Assembly: GCA_031771865.1 (NCBI GenBank)
Contig: JASISA010000025.1
Coordinates: forward strand, 2,232,001 to 2,296,000
DNA: 64,000 nt
Direction: 5' to 3'
DNA from: Nothophaeocryptopus gaeumannii
Taxonomy: Eukaryota; Ascomycota; Dothideomycetes; Mycosphaerellales; Mycosphaerellaceae
Every line of letters starts with the position of its first letter. Position 1 is the first letter of the stretch. The position numbers and the translations under genes are program-made. A model generated the notes under the pieces. That model saw nothing but the letters and a program-made list of their open reading frames with translations. It had not been told where the DNA came from and searched no databases. Of this stretch, positions 54,253-64,000 are shown piece after piece.

Positions 54253-55989
54253 ATGGCCTCGGGACTGGCATCGAAATTCTCCAAGCTGAATCCTTTCGGC
54301 AAAGGCAAAAAAGACGAAGACGATATAGGAGATGTCATCGATCACGAATCTGTAGCAGGCGGTGGCCATGCTGCTCGGAGCAGTCAAATCACAAAAGAGC
54401 AACTGCGGGTCAGTCATGCTCTGAAAAACTTTCTGGCTCAGGAACGAATCTTGTCAACAGAAGATCTTGGTCCGCATTCCGAGGAGAACTCAGGAGCCTT
54501 GAGGGAACTGCTGGATAAGCCTCATGTCAATGTGCCTCACGAGTTGACAAGACGTGGGCGACCACTCACGGAACACTTCATTAGCTCGAGCCATAATACA
54601 TATCTACTGGCTCATCAACTTTACGGAACTTCGTCGGCCGTAGCTTATGAGACCGCTCTCAATACTGGATCTCGCTGTGTTGAGATCGATGCCTGGGATA
54701 ATGAGGAAGACAAAGAGGAACCAAAGGTCACTCACGGCTACACCCTAGCTTCTCATATCCCATTCAGATCCGTATGCGAGACAATTAGGGATGTCGTTGA
54801 CAAGGAAGCTGCTACACCGCTCGAGAGTAGCTCCAAATCAGCACCGATCATGATCTCACTCGAAAATCACTGCGACGCTCACGGCCAACTGCGACTTGCT
54901 CAGATCATGCGAAAAGTCTGGGGCGACCGTCTACTCAGCAAGGCAGTCCGGGACGAGGGAACGAAAGAGCAACACGAGACCGGGGATCGAGTCGACCTAA
55001 TAGAGCTAGGCTCCAAAATCGCCGTCATCGTCGAATACCACCTCCCAAACGAAGAGGACTCCGAATCAAGCTCCGACGAAGATGAAGACCCGCAAGTCCG
55101 CAGAGACCACCAAGCCTGGCGCGAACATAAGAAGAAAGCAGGCACAGGCGGCATCGTTCCCGAACTCGCGGAACTGGGCGTCTACGCCCAATCCGTGAAA
55201 CCTGTAAACAACACATGGTTTGAAAGCGTACTCCACGACGGCCCACATCACCACCTCATCAATGTTTCCGAGTCCGGGTTGTCCTCTCTCCTCGAAGTGC
55301 ACGCCCCTAAAATATCCAAACACAACTCTCAACACCTCATGCGCGTCTATCCTAAAGGCACTCGAATCAGCTCAGCAAACCTCAATCCAGTACCCTTCTG
55401 GGGCATCGGAGCCCAGATCTGCGCTCTCAACTGGCAGACTTTTGATGCTAGTATGCAACTGAACGAAGCCCTCTTCGCGGGTTCAGACGGGTACGTGCTC
55501 AAACCCGCCGCGTTGAGAGAAGGCGGTTCAGGGAAACTTGATACGGGAAAGAAGAAACATCTTCGACTTCGTATTGCTGGTGCTACAGACATACCGGTGC
55601 CAAAAGATCGCGACGCAGATGATGAGATTAAACCTTATGTGTCGTGTACGTTGGTTCATCCTGGTGATCTGAGAGGTGAACCACCGAAAAGGAAGACATC
55701 GGGGTATAAACAACATAAACTCGGGCTTATGCACAAAGACGCTTCGTCTCCACCTACAGATCCTTCATGGAATGAACACCTCGATTGGGATTATGAGGAG
55801 AATGAGATGGTGTTTCTGAGGATTCTGATCAAGAGCGATGACAAATTCGCCCGCAATCCAATCTTCTGTGTTGCGGCCGTGAGGTTGGCATATGTGGCGA
55901 GTGACTGGGTATTTATACGGATGTTGGACTTGAAGGGGAAGGAGACGCATTGTACCCTGTTGGTGAAGTTTGAAGTTACGGATGCGTAG
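54253..55989 (+). CDS. Phosphoinositide-specific phospholipase C
   Basis: A single exon, 578 residues from ATG 54253 (MASGLASKFSKLNPFGKGKK). It cleaves PIP2 to IP3 and diacylglycerol. The X domain starts near residue 105 with the catalytic-His segment EHFISSSHNTYLLAHQL, SRCVEIDAWD and THGYTLASHIPFRSVCETI, then PIMISLENHC. An acidic X/Y linker (SESSSDEDEDPQ) follows. The Y domain (ELGVYAQSVKPV, NSQHLMRVYPKGTRISSANLNPVPFWGIGAQICALNWQTFD) is followed by a C2 domain (HLRLRIAGATDIPVPKD). There is no PH domain and little room for EF hands, so this is one of the short fungal PLCs rather than the full Plc1 layout. ESGLSSLLE at the Y start is normal. Confidence 0.93.
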   Translation: MASGLASKFSKLNPFGKGKKDEDDIGDVIDHESVAGGGHAARSSQITKEQLRVSHALKNFLAQERILSTEDLGPHSEENSGALRELLDKPHVNVPHELTRRGRPLTEHFISSSHNTYLLAHQLYGTSSAVAYETALNTGSRCVEIDAWDNEEDKEEPKVTHGYTLASHIPFRSVCETIRDVVDKEAATPLESSSKSAPIMISLENHCDAHGQLRLAQIMRKVWGDRLLSKAVRDEGTKEQHETGDRVDLIELGSKIAVIVEYHLPNEEDSESSSDEDEDPQVRRDHQAWREHKKKAGTGGIVPELAELGVYAQSVKPVNNTWFESVLHDGPHHHLINVSESGLSSLLEVHAPKISKHNSQHLMRVYPKGTRISSANLNPVPFWGIGAQICALNWQTFDASMQLNEALFAGSDGYVLKPAALREGGSGKLDTGKKKHLRLRIAGATDIPVPKDRDADDEIKPYVSCTLVHPGDLRGEPPKRKTSGYKQHKLGLMHKDASSPPTDPSWNEHLDWDYEENEMVFLRILIKSDDKFARNPIFCVAAVRLAYVASDWVFIRMLDLKGKETHCTLLVKFEVTDA

Positions 55990-56216
55990 GAGCAGCCGAG
56001 TTTTCGTCATTACATATTGTGCTGTGGCACAGAGGCATGAGTACTCCTATTCCGTCTTGTATCATAGCAGACTCTGATGCGTCAAACCATCTTTTCGCAG
56101 AGCAACCACTCTCCCATTTGCACGGCATTCTCCTCAGCCTCGTCGCCCTCACCAGTGTCGTGGTCTTCGTCGTCAGCATCGCTCGACCCCTCACTGGATG
56201 TCCGATTCTCGTAGTC

Positions 56217-56894
56217 TTACCACATCCTATCCTCCGACTCAGTGGCAAATTGCAAGCTTTCCAGGAGACTCTTGCAAAGCTCCCAGCTGCTCACACGCAG
56301 CTTATATGCCATATCGAGTGCAGCAGAGACGACTTGCCCGCGCTCACCGAACTGGCCTTGTGGTCTCCACTCACGGCGCGCGTGGATTTGCTTGCACCAT
56401 TCCGTGAGATTCTCCCAGATGATATCATCAGACCACCAGACTGTAACTCGCATTTTCGAAGCCACGCCAAGAGCCACGCATTTAGTTTCAAACTCCACGA
56501 CATTTCGAGACTTGCAATCGTTGAGGAGGATAATGAATTTGCTGGTCGTCAGCCAGACTGGGAGTGCTTCTTGCCTGATTTGGCGGGAGGTTGACAAGAG
56601 TCCGGGAAGGGCTGGGATCCACGGCGGTGGCACGTTCTCGACGTAGTACGTGAGTCGTGAGCTGATCTTGCCGTTCGGCTTCTTGATGACTGCCATCATG
56701 GCTAGTTCGTAGATGTAGTTCCTCAGCTCGGCTGGTAGTTGCACAAGAGGCAATGAGGCATTGGCCAGGTAGCGCTGTTGCGTGGCAGCGGTGAGAGGTG
56801 CGGCGATGCCAGCAAAACTGGCACTCTCTGCTACTGAAGACGTAGCAGCGGCGGCGCTCGTTGCAGTGTCGATGGTGTCTCCGTCAGCCGACAT
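56217..56894 (-). CDS. 2EXR / F-box-like fungal protein
   Basis: A single exon of 225 residues. After an Ala/Ser-rich N-terminus it has LPLVQLPAELRNYIYELAMMAV, the start of the F-box-like domain common in expanded fungal families, then PALPGLLSTSRQIRQEALPVWLTTSKFII. The rest (MRVTVWWSDDIIWENLTEWCKQI) is typical of such proteins. Function is unknown; these families are often lineage-specific. It is separated by about 180 bases from the ABC transporter gene on the same strand. Confidence 0.75.
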   Translation of the reverse strand: MSADGDTIDTATSAAAATSSVAESASFAGIAAPLTAATQQRYLANASLPLVQLPAELRNYIYELAMMAVIKKPNGKISSRLTYYVENVPPPWIPALPGLLSTSRQIRQEALPVWLTTSKFIILLNDCKSRNVVEFETKCVALGVASKMRVTVWWSDDIIWENLTEWCKQIHARREWRPQGQFGERGQVVSAALDMAYKLRVSSWELCKSLLESLQFATESEDRMW

Positions 56895-57073
56895 GCTTGT
56901 GGTGCCGGCGGTCTGAGTGAGTTGGCGTGGAGTTCGGTGATGGTTGCGAAGTTGAGGGTGAGGACGGCCAGCTCAAGCTAGGTGACTGGATCGTTGCCAA
57001 GACGCGTTCACGAGGAAGGCACGCGTCACAAGCATCCAAGGCAGGCGCACCTCCACCTTCCACCTTCACCTAC

Positions 57074-59642
57074 TCACAAGCTCACTGTCTCCGCCTCCGA
57101 GCTCCCGTGACCATTTCCCATTCCATCATGATACTCAGGTGCCGGCAATTCCTCCTTCTGCCCAGACACCCACACCTTACTCAACTCCTCATCGATCTCC
57201 TGTCTTCGCGTCTTCCACTGCTCAACCTGACTCAACTTCTCCCGGAGCTCCTGAATCTCCTGCTCCACACTTTCCTTCTCGCTGGCCGTGCCGATACGAA
57301 CGAATTCGTACTCATTTGCTTCCTCGCCTAGACCGAGTGTGAGCGTGTAATTGTGGTATCTCTTGAGAGATGCGCGTGTTGAGATGGTGATGAGGGCTAC
57401 TGGAGCGTTAGCAATGTGGCCTCAATGCCATAACGATGGGGAGCGACTTACTGATTCCCTTCTTCTTGCACGTCTCGTATAGAATACCTTCAACATCCTG
57501 GCTGACAGCAGAGGTACCCTCGTCGATAAATGCAAAGCGTGGCTCGTGGTAAAGCAGCCTAGCAATGCCCATGCGCTGCTTCTCACCACCACTCAACACG
57601 TCTTGCCACATCTTGCGCGTATCCCATCCTCCTTCGCGATCAGGAATGTAGCCTAGCCTGCTCTCCTCCAAAATATCCTGGAGTTCAGATTCGCGGCGAC
57701 CTGCTTCTCTCATATCCATCTCTGTGTGCGGGTAGATGACTTGGTCACGTAGAGTGCCAGGACTGAGGTAGACTTTCTGCGGCAGGAACATGATTCCATC
57801 TTGTCCCGTGTTGCGTGGCCTTGATGTCAGCCCTCTGTATGTAGGCCAGAGGCCTGCTACAGTCCTAGCAACGGCCGACTTGCCGGCGCCGTTGGGTCCA
57901 GTGATAAGAAGGTGATCGCCTGGTCCTACTATGAATGACAAATTGTCAATGAGCTCTTCGCCACCGAGCGGGAACGGAGAAGGCGCAACCACTGGGACAT
58001 CTTCCAGTCGCACACCATCGTAACCTTTCTGCAAAGTACCGTGCACATCCGCAAGATTGTACGCCTCAGGGTAGCGGTCTCTTGGTTGCGAGTAGGCATT
58101 CGCATGTACTCGATGAAGCGTGCTGATAAGCATGAACACTCTACTTGTCTGGCCAGCAAGCTCGGACAAGTCCTTGATCGAGTACATCATCCTGCTCCCA
58201 GCATCTGCAAGATTCAGCATCAGCCGCTTATTGGTGATGAATTGTCTTGTACGCGAGCCCGTCTGGTCGTTACTCTGAGCACCTTCCACAGACTCGCCAG
58301 CTGAAGGCTTGACAGGTGGTTCCGGTGCAATTCCAAGAGTAGGTAAGAAGACGGGCAAGCTCGTGATAACAAACCCGAGCGCAGACCACGTGTACTTCAG
58401 GATGAAGTCTTCAAGCATGTTGTATCCAACCTTGACTTTGTAAATGGTCTCCATCATTTTCTTGAGGTCCTTGAAGCCTTGATCCAAGAGAGCGCGTTCT
58501 ATCGGGCCACCAGCATAGAAAGCCACTTCCTCGGCATTGGCAATCAGTCTCGAGTGTAATGCTCTGAATGCACCTTCTTTGCGGCCTTCAGTAGCTTTTA
58601 GCTTTCCAAAAGGCGGGCTTAGTCTCTTCAGCAGGATAGCTGTAGCAAAGTAATTGCTCAACAAGCCACTCAACGCAAGAGGGCCCAGCGACTTGTAGAG
58701 CTGGTAGTTGAATGTGAACAGATCAACCAAAGGCTTTCCAAGACTGGAGTACAACTGCGCAGCATTATCGCAGAAGAGGGTGACATCGTGACAGATGAAT
58801 TGGTCAGCTCCATGATCAATACTGCCATCCAGATTGTGCATCTTGTAGTACGCCATATCAGAGCTCAGATACAGGTCATGGATGTATCGCGTAATCCGCG
58901 TTCGGAATGCGATGCTGATCTTTGACTGAAGGAACTTGATCATGGAATTGGTGTAGCTGGCGATGGAGCCAACAGCAAGCCATTTAGTCAGGCCAAGCAA
59001 GAATGCGCGTCCTTTGCCTCCTACGAGGTCTCGCACAATCTCTCCGTCCAGGTTGGCCACTACTAGCGAGAGGTACGTTCTCAGCAAGAGAAAGCAGGCA
59101 TGAAAAGCAAGCAGTCCAGACTCCTTAGAACCCAGCCTCGGAACTGCAATCTGCATAATAGCCATGAACTGATGCACGAAAGCTACATTCAGGCCAGGCT
59201 TGATGTTCGTCGGGGGCGCATCTAGGGCAATCTGTCTACCAGAGCTGCGCTGCCTGATCGGGTTCAAGAAGAATCTCCGATGCGCATCAAAGGTGGTGGC
59301 CTTGATGGGATGTATGGTGACCTTGCTTGTCCGGTCCTTGTACGGAACGTATATCGTTCTTGTCCCATCTTTCGCTCTTAGACCACTGTTCCTTCTGACT
59401 AGTTTGTGGCCCAGCTCTCGCTCTTGCTGCTTACTCCGGAAGTAGCGGTAGCCTCCATAGCCGCTGGTGATGATGGCGAGTGACAGTGCAAGTGTGGCTA
59501 TGAGCTTCGTCGTTCGCGTTTCGAGGGAACTGCGCTTGTGGAATTGGTCGAGGCGTTTCTGCAAGCGTTCGTAGAAGTGGTCGAAGAGTTGGGACAGGCG
59601 ATCGGCTGGCCGCTGGCGCAGCGTTGACTGGTTCGGCGCCAT
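57074..59642 (-). CDS. Peroxisomal ABC half-transporter, ABCD family (Pxa1/Pxa2 type)
   Basis: Two exons (59642-57452 and 57399-57074) with a 52-base intron give about 838 residues. The membrane part has TTKLIATLALSLAIITSGYGGYRYF, the ABCD segment RTRITRYIHDLYLSSDMAYYKM with NLDGSIDHGADQFICHDV, and an EAA-like motif HSRLIANAEEVAFYAGG. The nucleotide-binding domain has Walker A GPNGAGKS near 580, signature LSGGEKQRMGIARLLYHEPRFAFIDEGTSAV near 680, and after the intron the H-loop region ALITISTRASLKRYHN. A C-terminal coiled coil (VEQEIQELREKLSQVEQWKTRRQEI) follows. Pairs of these half-transporters import long-chain acyl-CoA into peroxisomes for beta-oxidation. I cannot tell Pxa1 from Pxa2 with certainty. 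Confidence 0.93.
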
Positions 59643-60233
59643 TGGTGGTGTCTAAGGCGACGCCGTTGTCATCGGGTCGCAAAGGGGATGTTGGTCGGCA
59701 TCGAGATGCTGTCACGTATGCAGAAGATGGAAGAGGCTACAGCAGGAAAGAGAAGGATACTCTCGGCTTCCGCTGAACCATCCGCGTAGGCCTGATGACC
59801 ATCGCGCATCGGCATTCGCATGTGAAAGAGGATGCCCGCCGCAGCTTCCCCGGATCTGCTGAAAGGCCGAGGAAAAAGCAGATTTACGGGCCGCGCCAAG
59901 AGCGTGGATACTCCACGGTCACGGGATGGCGTCAAACAACAACATCAACTTCGAGTTTTGGATGAGGATAGAAGCTCAGAATATGTTCCCATCAATGGAG
60001 GCGTTGCTTGTCAGATGCAGGTTTCATTAGACGATGACGATCTCCTCAGCTACCGCACCACTCTTCACATACTCGCCATCCATAATGCACCCAACATATG
60101 CTTCACCAATGATCGCAAAACATCCAACACTACGTCTCCGTAGCACGAGAGGAACATCAGCACCAGCAATAACACATATCGCATCGTCTGGCCGCAAGTT
60201 GCCCGGACCAAAGACCTAAGTATCCACTACTAG
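59643..60233. other. Intergenic, about 590 bases
   Basis: Promoter side of the ABC transporter gene and 3' side of the HET remnant. Nothing recognised. Confidence 0.45.
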
Positions 60234-60853
60234 TTACGAAGACTTCTCTCGACATGCTCTCATTTTTCCACTCTCTGCCATGAGAAAAAGGCTCTGGCAG
60301 TATATGCGAACGGTGTCGGAGTACTTCTGAACGTCCGCAGGCTCCAATTTAGCTTTTTCTTGCTCTTGTGGAGAGCAGAGCTCATCGTAAACCGATTTCA
60401 GGGCGTCTGTCGCGCGCACACTGCTTCTCGTTGTCGAATTGATTGATATAGAGCTGATCAGCCTACACTGGATGCGCTCCCAATGCTGATTGCATGCCAT
60501 CCATGCCAGGACGCTCCTCGGGACACATATTTCGAACAATGTCTACCAGCGCCATGCGCAAGTTCTTGTACACCAAGACCATCTTCCCATTCACCAGAAC
60601 TGGGAATCGGTGGTGTGATGCACCGCACAAGTATGAGATTGCATGATACTGAATTCTATGATTGAGAGGTACTGACTCCAGTGTGGTGGAAGGAATGGAT
60701 GGAACTATATCGAGCCCTGTCCGGCTTCTGCTCCAATTCTGGGTACAGGAGGGCATCGTCCCATAACTTCAGCTGTAGGTCCAGCCTCAGCAGGCGAATG
60801 TGGCCAGCCGGCAGTGGCTCGTAGTCAACAGCAGGATGCTGTGGATCTGTCAT
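60234..60853 (-). pseudogene. Remnant of a heterokaryon-incompatibility (HET) domain gene
   Basis: The pieces are in three frames. From Met 60853: MTDPQHPAVDYEPLPAGHIRLLRLDL, the typical HET opening (YxPL...IRLL). The next frame has IQYHAISYLCGASHHRFPVLVNGKMVLVYKNLRMAL, matching the YxALSYxWG...I.VNG....V..NL..AL signature. A third frame has LAWMACNQHWERIQ, echoing the LWIDAICINQ motif, and ends at 60234. No introns of workable length reconcile the frames, and the CINQ box has lost residues. HET genes control vegetative incompatibility and decay readily. Only the N-terminal half of a usual HET protein is present. Confidence 0.65.
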
Positions 60854-61392
60854 GTTGGCGCACTGATTGGGGCAGTAGTATGTCGCATGAAGGTAGACAT
60901 CGGAGGCCCTTTTCGCGTGATGCTGAGCCTTCAGCGCATGGCCCTGATCAGTCCAATCGAGTATATGCACCCGCCGCACCTCATCGTCGTGTACGTACCA
61001 TCCTGCATCTAGGCCGTCGATAGCAAGGTATTCATACACTCGCGATACTCCGTATGCGGTCCAGGTACGAGGCGAGAGAAAAGGAGGTTTGCTAGTTGGA
61101 AGGCAGGAAAATAGAAGTCGAAGGTTGCATACAGAGACGGACGTAAGCGGCCGCCATGGCCCGCATCGGCCGCACCGGATCACTCACCTCATCTCCGTCC
61201 CTTTGCATAAACATCGCGCTCTCCCTCCGCGCCATCATCGTAAAGAATGCGCCAAAGACAGAGCAAGGGCCATTACTGCAATTCTGTTGCCTAGACATCG
61301 AGGGATAAGTACATTGATGAGTATTCTTGAAGGTTGAGAGATCATCATCACCATCACGAGGACTATCACCATCTGACCGATAGGACACTCCA
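60854..61392. other. Divergent intergenic, about 540 bases
   Basis: Between the HET remnant (minus) and the SDR gene (plus). The HET frame remains open upstream to 61183 but the residues look like leader. Nothing else recognised. Confidence 0.45.
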
Positions 61393-62115
61393 ATGGCTCA
61401 CATCGTTCTTACCGGCGCGACAGGAGCAGCTGGATCAGCCATACTCGCCTATGCGCTCGCATCGCCCTCCATATCACGAGTTTCAGTCCTATCGAGACGA
61501 CCCGTGAAGCTCGCAGAAAATGAACCCAAGGCCAATGTCATCGTCCAGAAAGACTTCGAAAATTATTCGCAGTCAACACTTGATCAACTCAAAGGCGCGA
61601 CAGGATGTATATGGGCTCAAGGCATCAGCAGTCGCGGCATGCAAGTAGCAGAGTACACGAGAATCACAGTCGACTACCCGCTTGCAGCAGCCAAGGCATT
61701 CTCGGGCTCGGGCGAAAAGGTGAACTTCGTCTACCTTTCTGGCGAAGGAGCAGACGTGAGCGGAAAGAGCAGATTCATGTTTGGGAGAGTCAAGGGCAGA
61801 GCAGAGACCGAGCTTCTCGAATCCCAGAAAGAGCACGCGTCTTTGCGCGTGTTCAATCTCCGCCCAGCAACCATCAACCCGCAAGGGAAGTACCTCGCGG
61901 AGCGACCTCCGAGCACACAAGACAAACTGGCGACTTTTCTCGGCGGCATTTTGGAGAAGACTTGGAAGAGCATGGACATCCCGACCGACAGTCTCGCAAA
62001 AACAGCAGTAGACTTAGCGACAGGCAACGGAGAACCAGTACCCGCAGGAACGGGAGTAGAAGCAGATGGCAGACTGCTGAGGAATAAAGCCATCAGGAGA
62101 CTAGCAGGACTCTGA
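61393..62115 (+). CDS. Atypical short-chain dehydrogenase, NAD(P)-binding (HTATIP2/YwnB-like)
   Basis: A single exon of 240 residues. The N-terminal MAHIVLTGATGAAGSAILAYAL is a GxxGxxG Rossmann loop; then VSVLSRRPVKL, DQLKGATGCIWAQGIS, NFVYLSGEGADVSGKSRFMFGRVKGRAETELLE (a YLSG/S..K-type region) and LRVFNLRPATINP. This is the organisation of the HTATIP2/NmrA-like atypical SDRs, which often serve as redox sensors or small-molecule reductases. The Tyr of the classical YxxxK motif is replaced by FGRVKG. It ends 27 bases from the polygalacturonase gene, tail to tail. Confidence 0.85.
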   Translation: MAHIVLTGATGAAGSAILAYALASPSISRVSVLSRRPVKLAENEPKANVIVQKDFENYSQSTLDQLKGATGCIWAQGISSRGMQVAEYTRITVDYPLAAAKAFSGSGEKVNFVYLSGEGADVSGKSRFMFGRVKGRAETELLESQKEHASLRVFNLRPATINPQGKYLAERPPSTQDKLATFLGGILEKTWKSMDIPTDSLAKTAVDLATGNGEPVPAGTGVEADGRLLRNKAIRRLAGL

Positions 62116-62142
62116 TGATGACATCGACAGGACTATCGAAAC

Positions 62143-63700
62143 TCAGTTACTTCCATCGTTCGTGGTGGTGGTGCAGTTGATGCCTTGCAACAAGCTCTCA
62201 TCCACCTGACCGCATGTGAAGAGATTCTCCGTTCCATTTGGCGATGCGACCGAGATATCATTCAGCTCGATATCACTGCACACCGTCTCGCTCGAGCAGA
62301 AGAAGGACCCGCTGATCGGTTCGTACTTATCGCTTGTCGTTCCATGGATGTTGTTGATCGTTGTCCCGCTGATCGTCAGGTTCGAGGGAAACTCATTGCA
62401 GAGCGTCAGGTTCTTCTGACCATAGCATTGGGTCACCTCAATGGCGTAGTCGACGTTCTCAACGCTCATGTCCTGGTAGGTGATGTTGGCGACTCTACCA
62501 GTTCCGCCTCCGCCTTGCAGGTCTTCCGAGAGCGCAGATGAGGTGCCTGGCCAGACTTTGATGCGCGCGCCATCGCTGGCGTTGAACATGGATATGTTGT
62601 AGACCTACAACACCAAGGTCAGCAAACCCAAGAGAACCGCCAGAAGGACTTTGCGACAACTCACATAAACATTCTCGACGATGTCCACCTCGCAGACATA
62701 TTGACCCCACCTTCCGACGCTGATCCCATGACTGCCGTTACAGTACAGATTCTGTACCAGGACCTCCGTACTGTTCGGTTTCAACGATACGCAATCGTCG
62801 CCATTGTTGATCACCGAGTTCTGGATCACGATGTTCTCACTCCGATACGTATCCCACCCATCTGCAAAGCAAAGCGCACAAAGTCAGCGTACATCCAAGC
62901 ATCAGGCGGCCTCGACTTACCAGTATTTTTCGGCTCATTAACACTCTGACTATGTCCACTGATCGTAGTTCCTTGAAAGACGACATCACTCGAGTTTGCT
63001 ACCAGATTGTACCATTGCGGCGAATACCTTAAGTTGAAGTTGCTGACTGACCCCGAATGCAGTCCAATCGTGCCAAACAGGATCGGTCGAAGAATTAGTG
63101 CAACCTCGGCATAAAGATCATACCAGACCTGCCCATTGCCGTCCAGCATCCCACCTCCGTAGACGTTCACATCGGTACCGCCGAGCTCGAAAAAAGTCGT
63201 CGCATTCTGGAACGTCTGATTAAACGCATTCGCTTGCCAATATTCGGTGTCATTCGTAAACTGCACATATCCCTGTACATCTGTTTTTTCGTCAACATCC
63301 AGCCCCTTCCTCCCCTCTCACTGCTCTCCGCTTTCTTCTACTCACCAAGATCTATATTTATAAAACCACTCAAATCCAACACCTTCCCTACAACATACGT
63401 CTGTCCCTTCGGAAACACAACCCTCCCACCGGGATTGCGGTACCCCACAGCCTGCATGATATATTCCGAATCATCAGTCACGACATCATCATGACTCTGT
63501 ACATAAGAAGTCCGATTCCTCTCAGGCGAAGCCGGCCAACTCCCTCCCAAAGGCGCATTCGGTTCGAAACAAATCTCGGGTCTGGGAGTCGGACCTTTCG
63601 TGATATTCTTCGGCAGAATCGATCGATACACTTGATAGCATGTCGCTATTACACCAAACGCCTGGAGTAGGATGGCTGCTGCTGCTGCTGCGGTCTTCAT
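62143..63700 (-). CDS. Secreted exo-polygalacturonase (glycoside hydrolase family 28)
   Basis: Four exons (63700-63346, 63280-62921, 62861-62665, 62604-62143) give 457 residues. A signal peptide (MKTAAAAAAILLQAFGVIA) leads a parallel beta-helix. GH28 catalytic motifs are all present: NTDGWD (across the intron 2 junction), INNGDDCVSLK, SHGISVGRWGQ and GARIKVW. The order and the CNGSHGISVG form match fungal exo-acting enzymes, which release galacturonic acid from pectin chain ends. Numerous N-glycosylation sequons fit secretion. Introns are 52-65 bases with GTAAGT or GTGAGT donors. A pectin-degrading role fits a plant-associated fungus. Confidence 0.93.
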
Positions 63701-64000
63701 CTCGGTTCCAACCGCCCGCTCTGGGAATCTGAAGTCGCACCTTTTGGCGGCCTAGCCAGACAACCTATATATACCACCTCCAAATTCGTCTGGAATTGTG
63801 CCACCCCCAAATACCATCTATCATCCATCTTCGCGCATAGGGCAAGGTTTCCCCACACTGAGTTGGCGTTCTTCCTTCCTCTTTAGGGTTAGTGCCAATC
63901 AAGCTCACACACGCTGGGTGAATGATTCGTGGAACCACACAGAACATCGGCACAATGACTGGCCACCTTCTGACTTCACTTCTTGCGAGGAGGGAAATCA
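63701..64000. other. Promoter side of the polygalacturonase gene, to window end
   Basis: About 300 bases. A TATATATA-type stretch (63767-63773) lies about 70 bases upstream of the ATG on the minus strand. Nothing else recognised. Confidence 0.4.

Noticed and set aside
35126..60853. General sequencing error as the cause of all broken frames
   Set aside because: The housekeeping genes in the same window (UAP1, DMC1, RRP7, APM3, TAF8, ERV25, PLC, ABC transporter) are free of indels and stops, so errors would have to fall only on accessory genes. Single sites could still be errors.
1..64000. tRNA genes, transposons or CRISPR arrays
   Set aside because: No convincing B-box/T-loop arrangement, no transposase, reverse transcriptase or terminal repeats, and no regularly spaced repeats were found by eye; a tRNA scan would be more sensitive.

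Overview
The window is nuclear DNA of a filamentous ascomycete. The evidence is its short GT..AG introns of about 45-120 bases, a fungal Zn2Cys6 regulator, a PTH11-like receptor, a HET-domain remnant, a short tyrosinase, an S10 carboxypeptidase and a GH28 pectinase. The gene content would fit a plant-associated Dothideomycete, but the class is an inference. I count about 36 protein genes or gene remnants on both strands. I see no tRNA, rRNA, transposon or CRISPR array.

Layout. 1-11.2 kb: 3' part of a cyclic-nucleotide-binding/F-box/LRR protein, Zn2Cys6 factor, PTH11-like receptor, tyrosinase, secreted carboxypeptidase. 12.3-29.9 kb is mostly housekeeping: UAP1, a seven-knuckle CCHC protein, DMC1, RRP7, an SH3 protein, COX9, APM3, TAF8, SOM1 and an XRCC2-like RecA paralogue. 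It is interrupted at 22.2-24.1 kb by a damaged secreted metalloprotease and a broken small secreted protein. 30-47 kb is mixed accessory DNA: RING/membrane remnant, atypical kinase, GPI-type repeat protein, aspartic protease with an in-frame stop, ERV25, orphan proteins, and an AT-hook/ankyrin gene with two in-frame stops. 47.5-64 kb: SFR1/MEI5, an ADGF-type adenosine deaminase, an interrupted transcription-factor-like gene, a PI-PLC, a peroxisomal ABCD half-transporter, a HET remnant, an atypical SDR and an exo-polygalacturonase.

Connections. DMC1, an XRCC2-like paralogue and SFR1/MEI5, all parts of the strand-exchange machinery, lie within 32 kb. SOM1 and COX9 are both mitochondrial, and COX9 has a Puf3-type element downstream. 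The polygalacturonase, S10 protease, metalloprotease and aspartic protease are degradative enzymes.

Most unusual signal. Three genes are broken by single in-frame TAG codons with the reading frame and homology intact on both sides. In two of them the family expects tryptophan at a TAG site (TGG). One TAG lies in a 7-base hairpin loop laid out like a tRNA anticodon loop (U33-A34). This is the pattern expected for A-to-I mRNA editing of UAG to UGG, although ordinary nonsense mutation or RIP-like C-to-T change can explain the same bases. The housekeeping genes show no such lesions.
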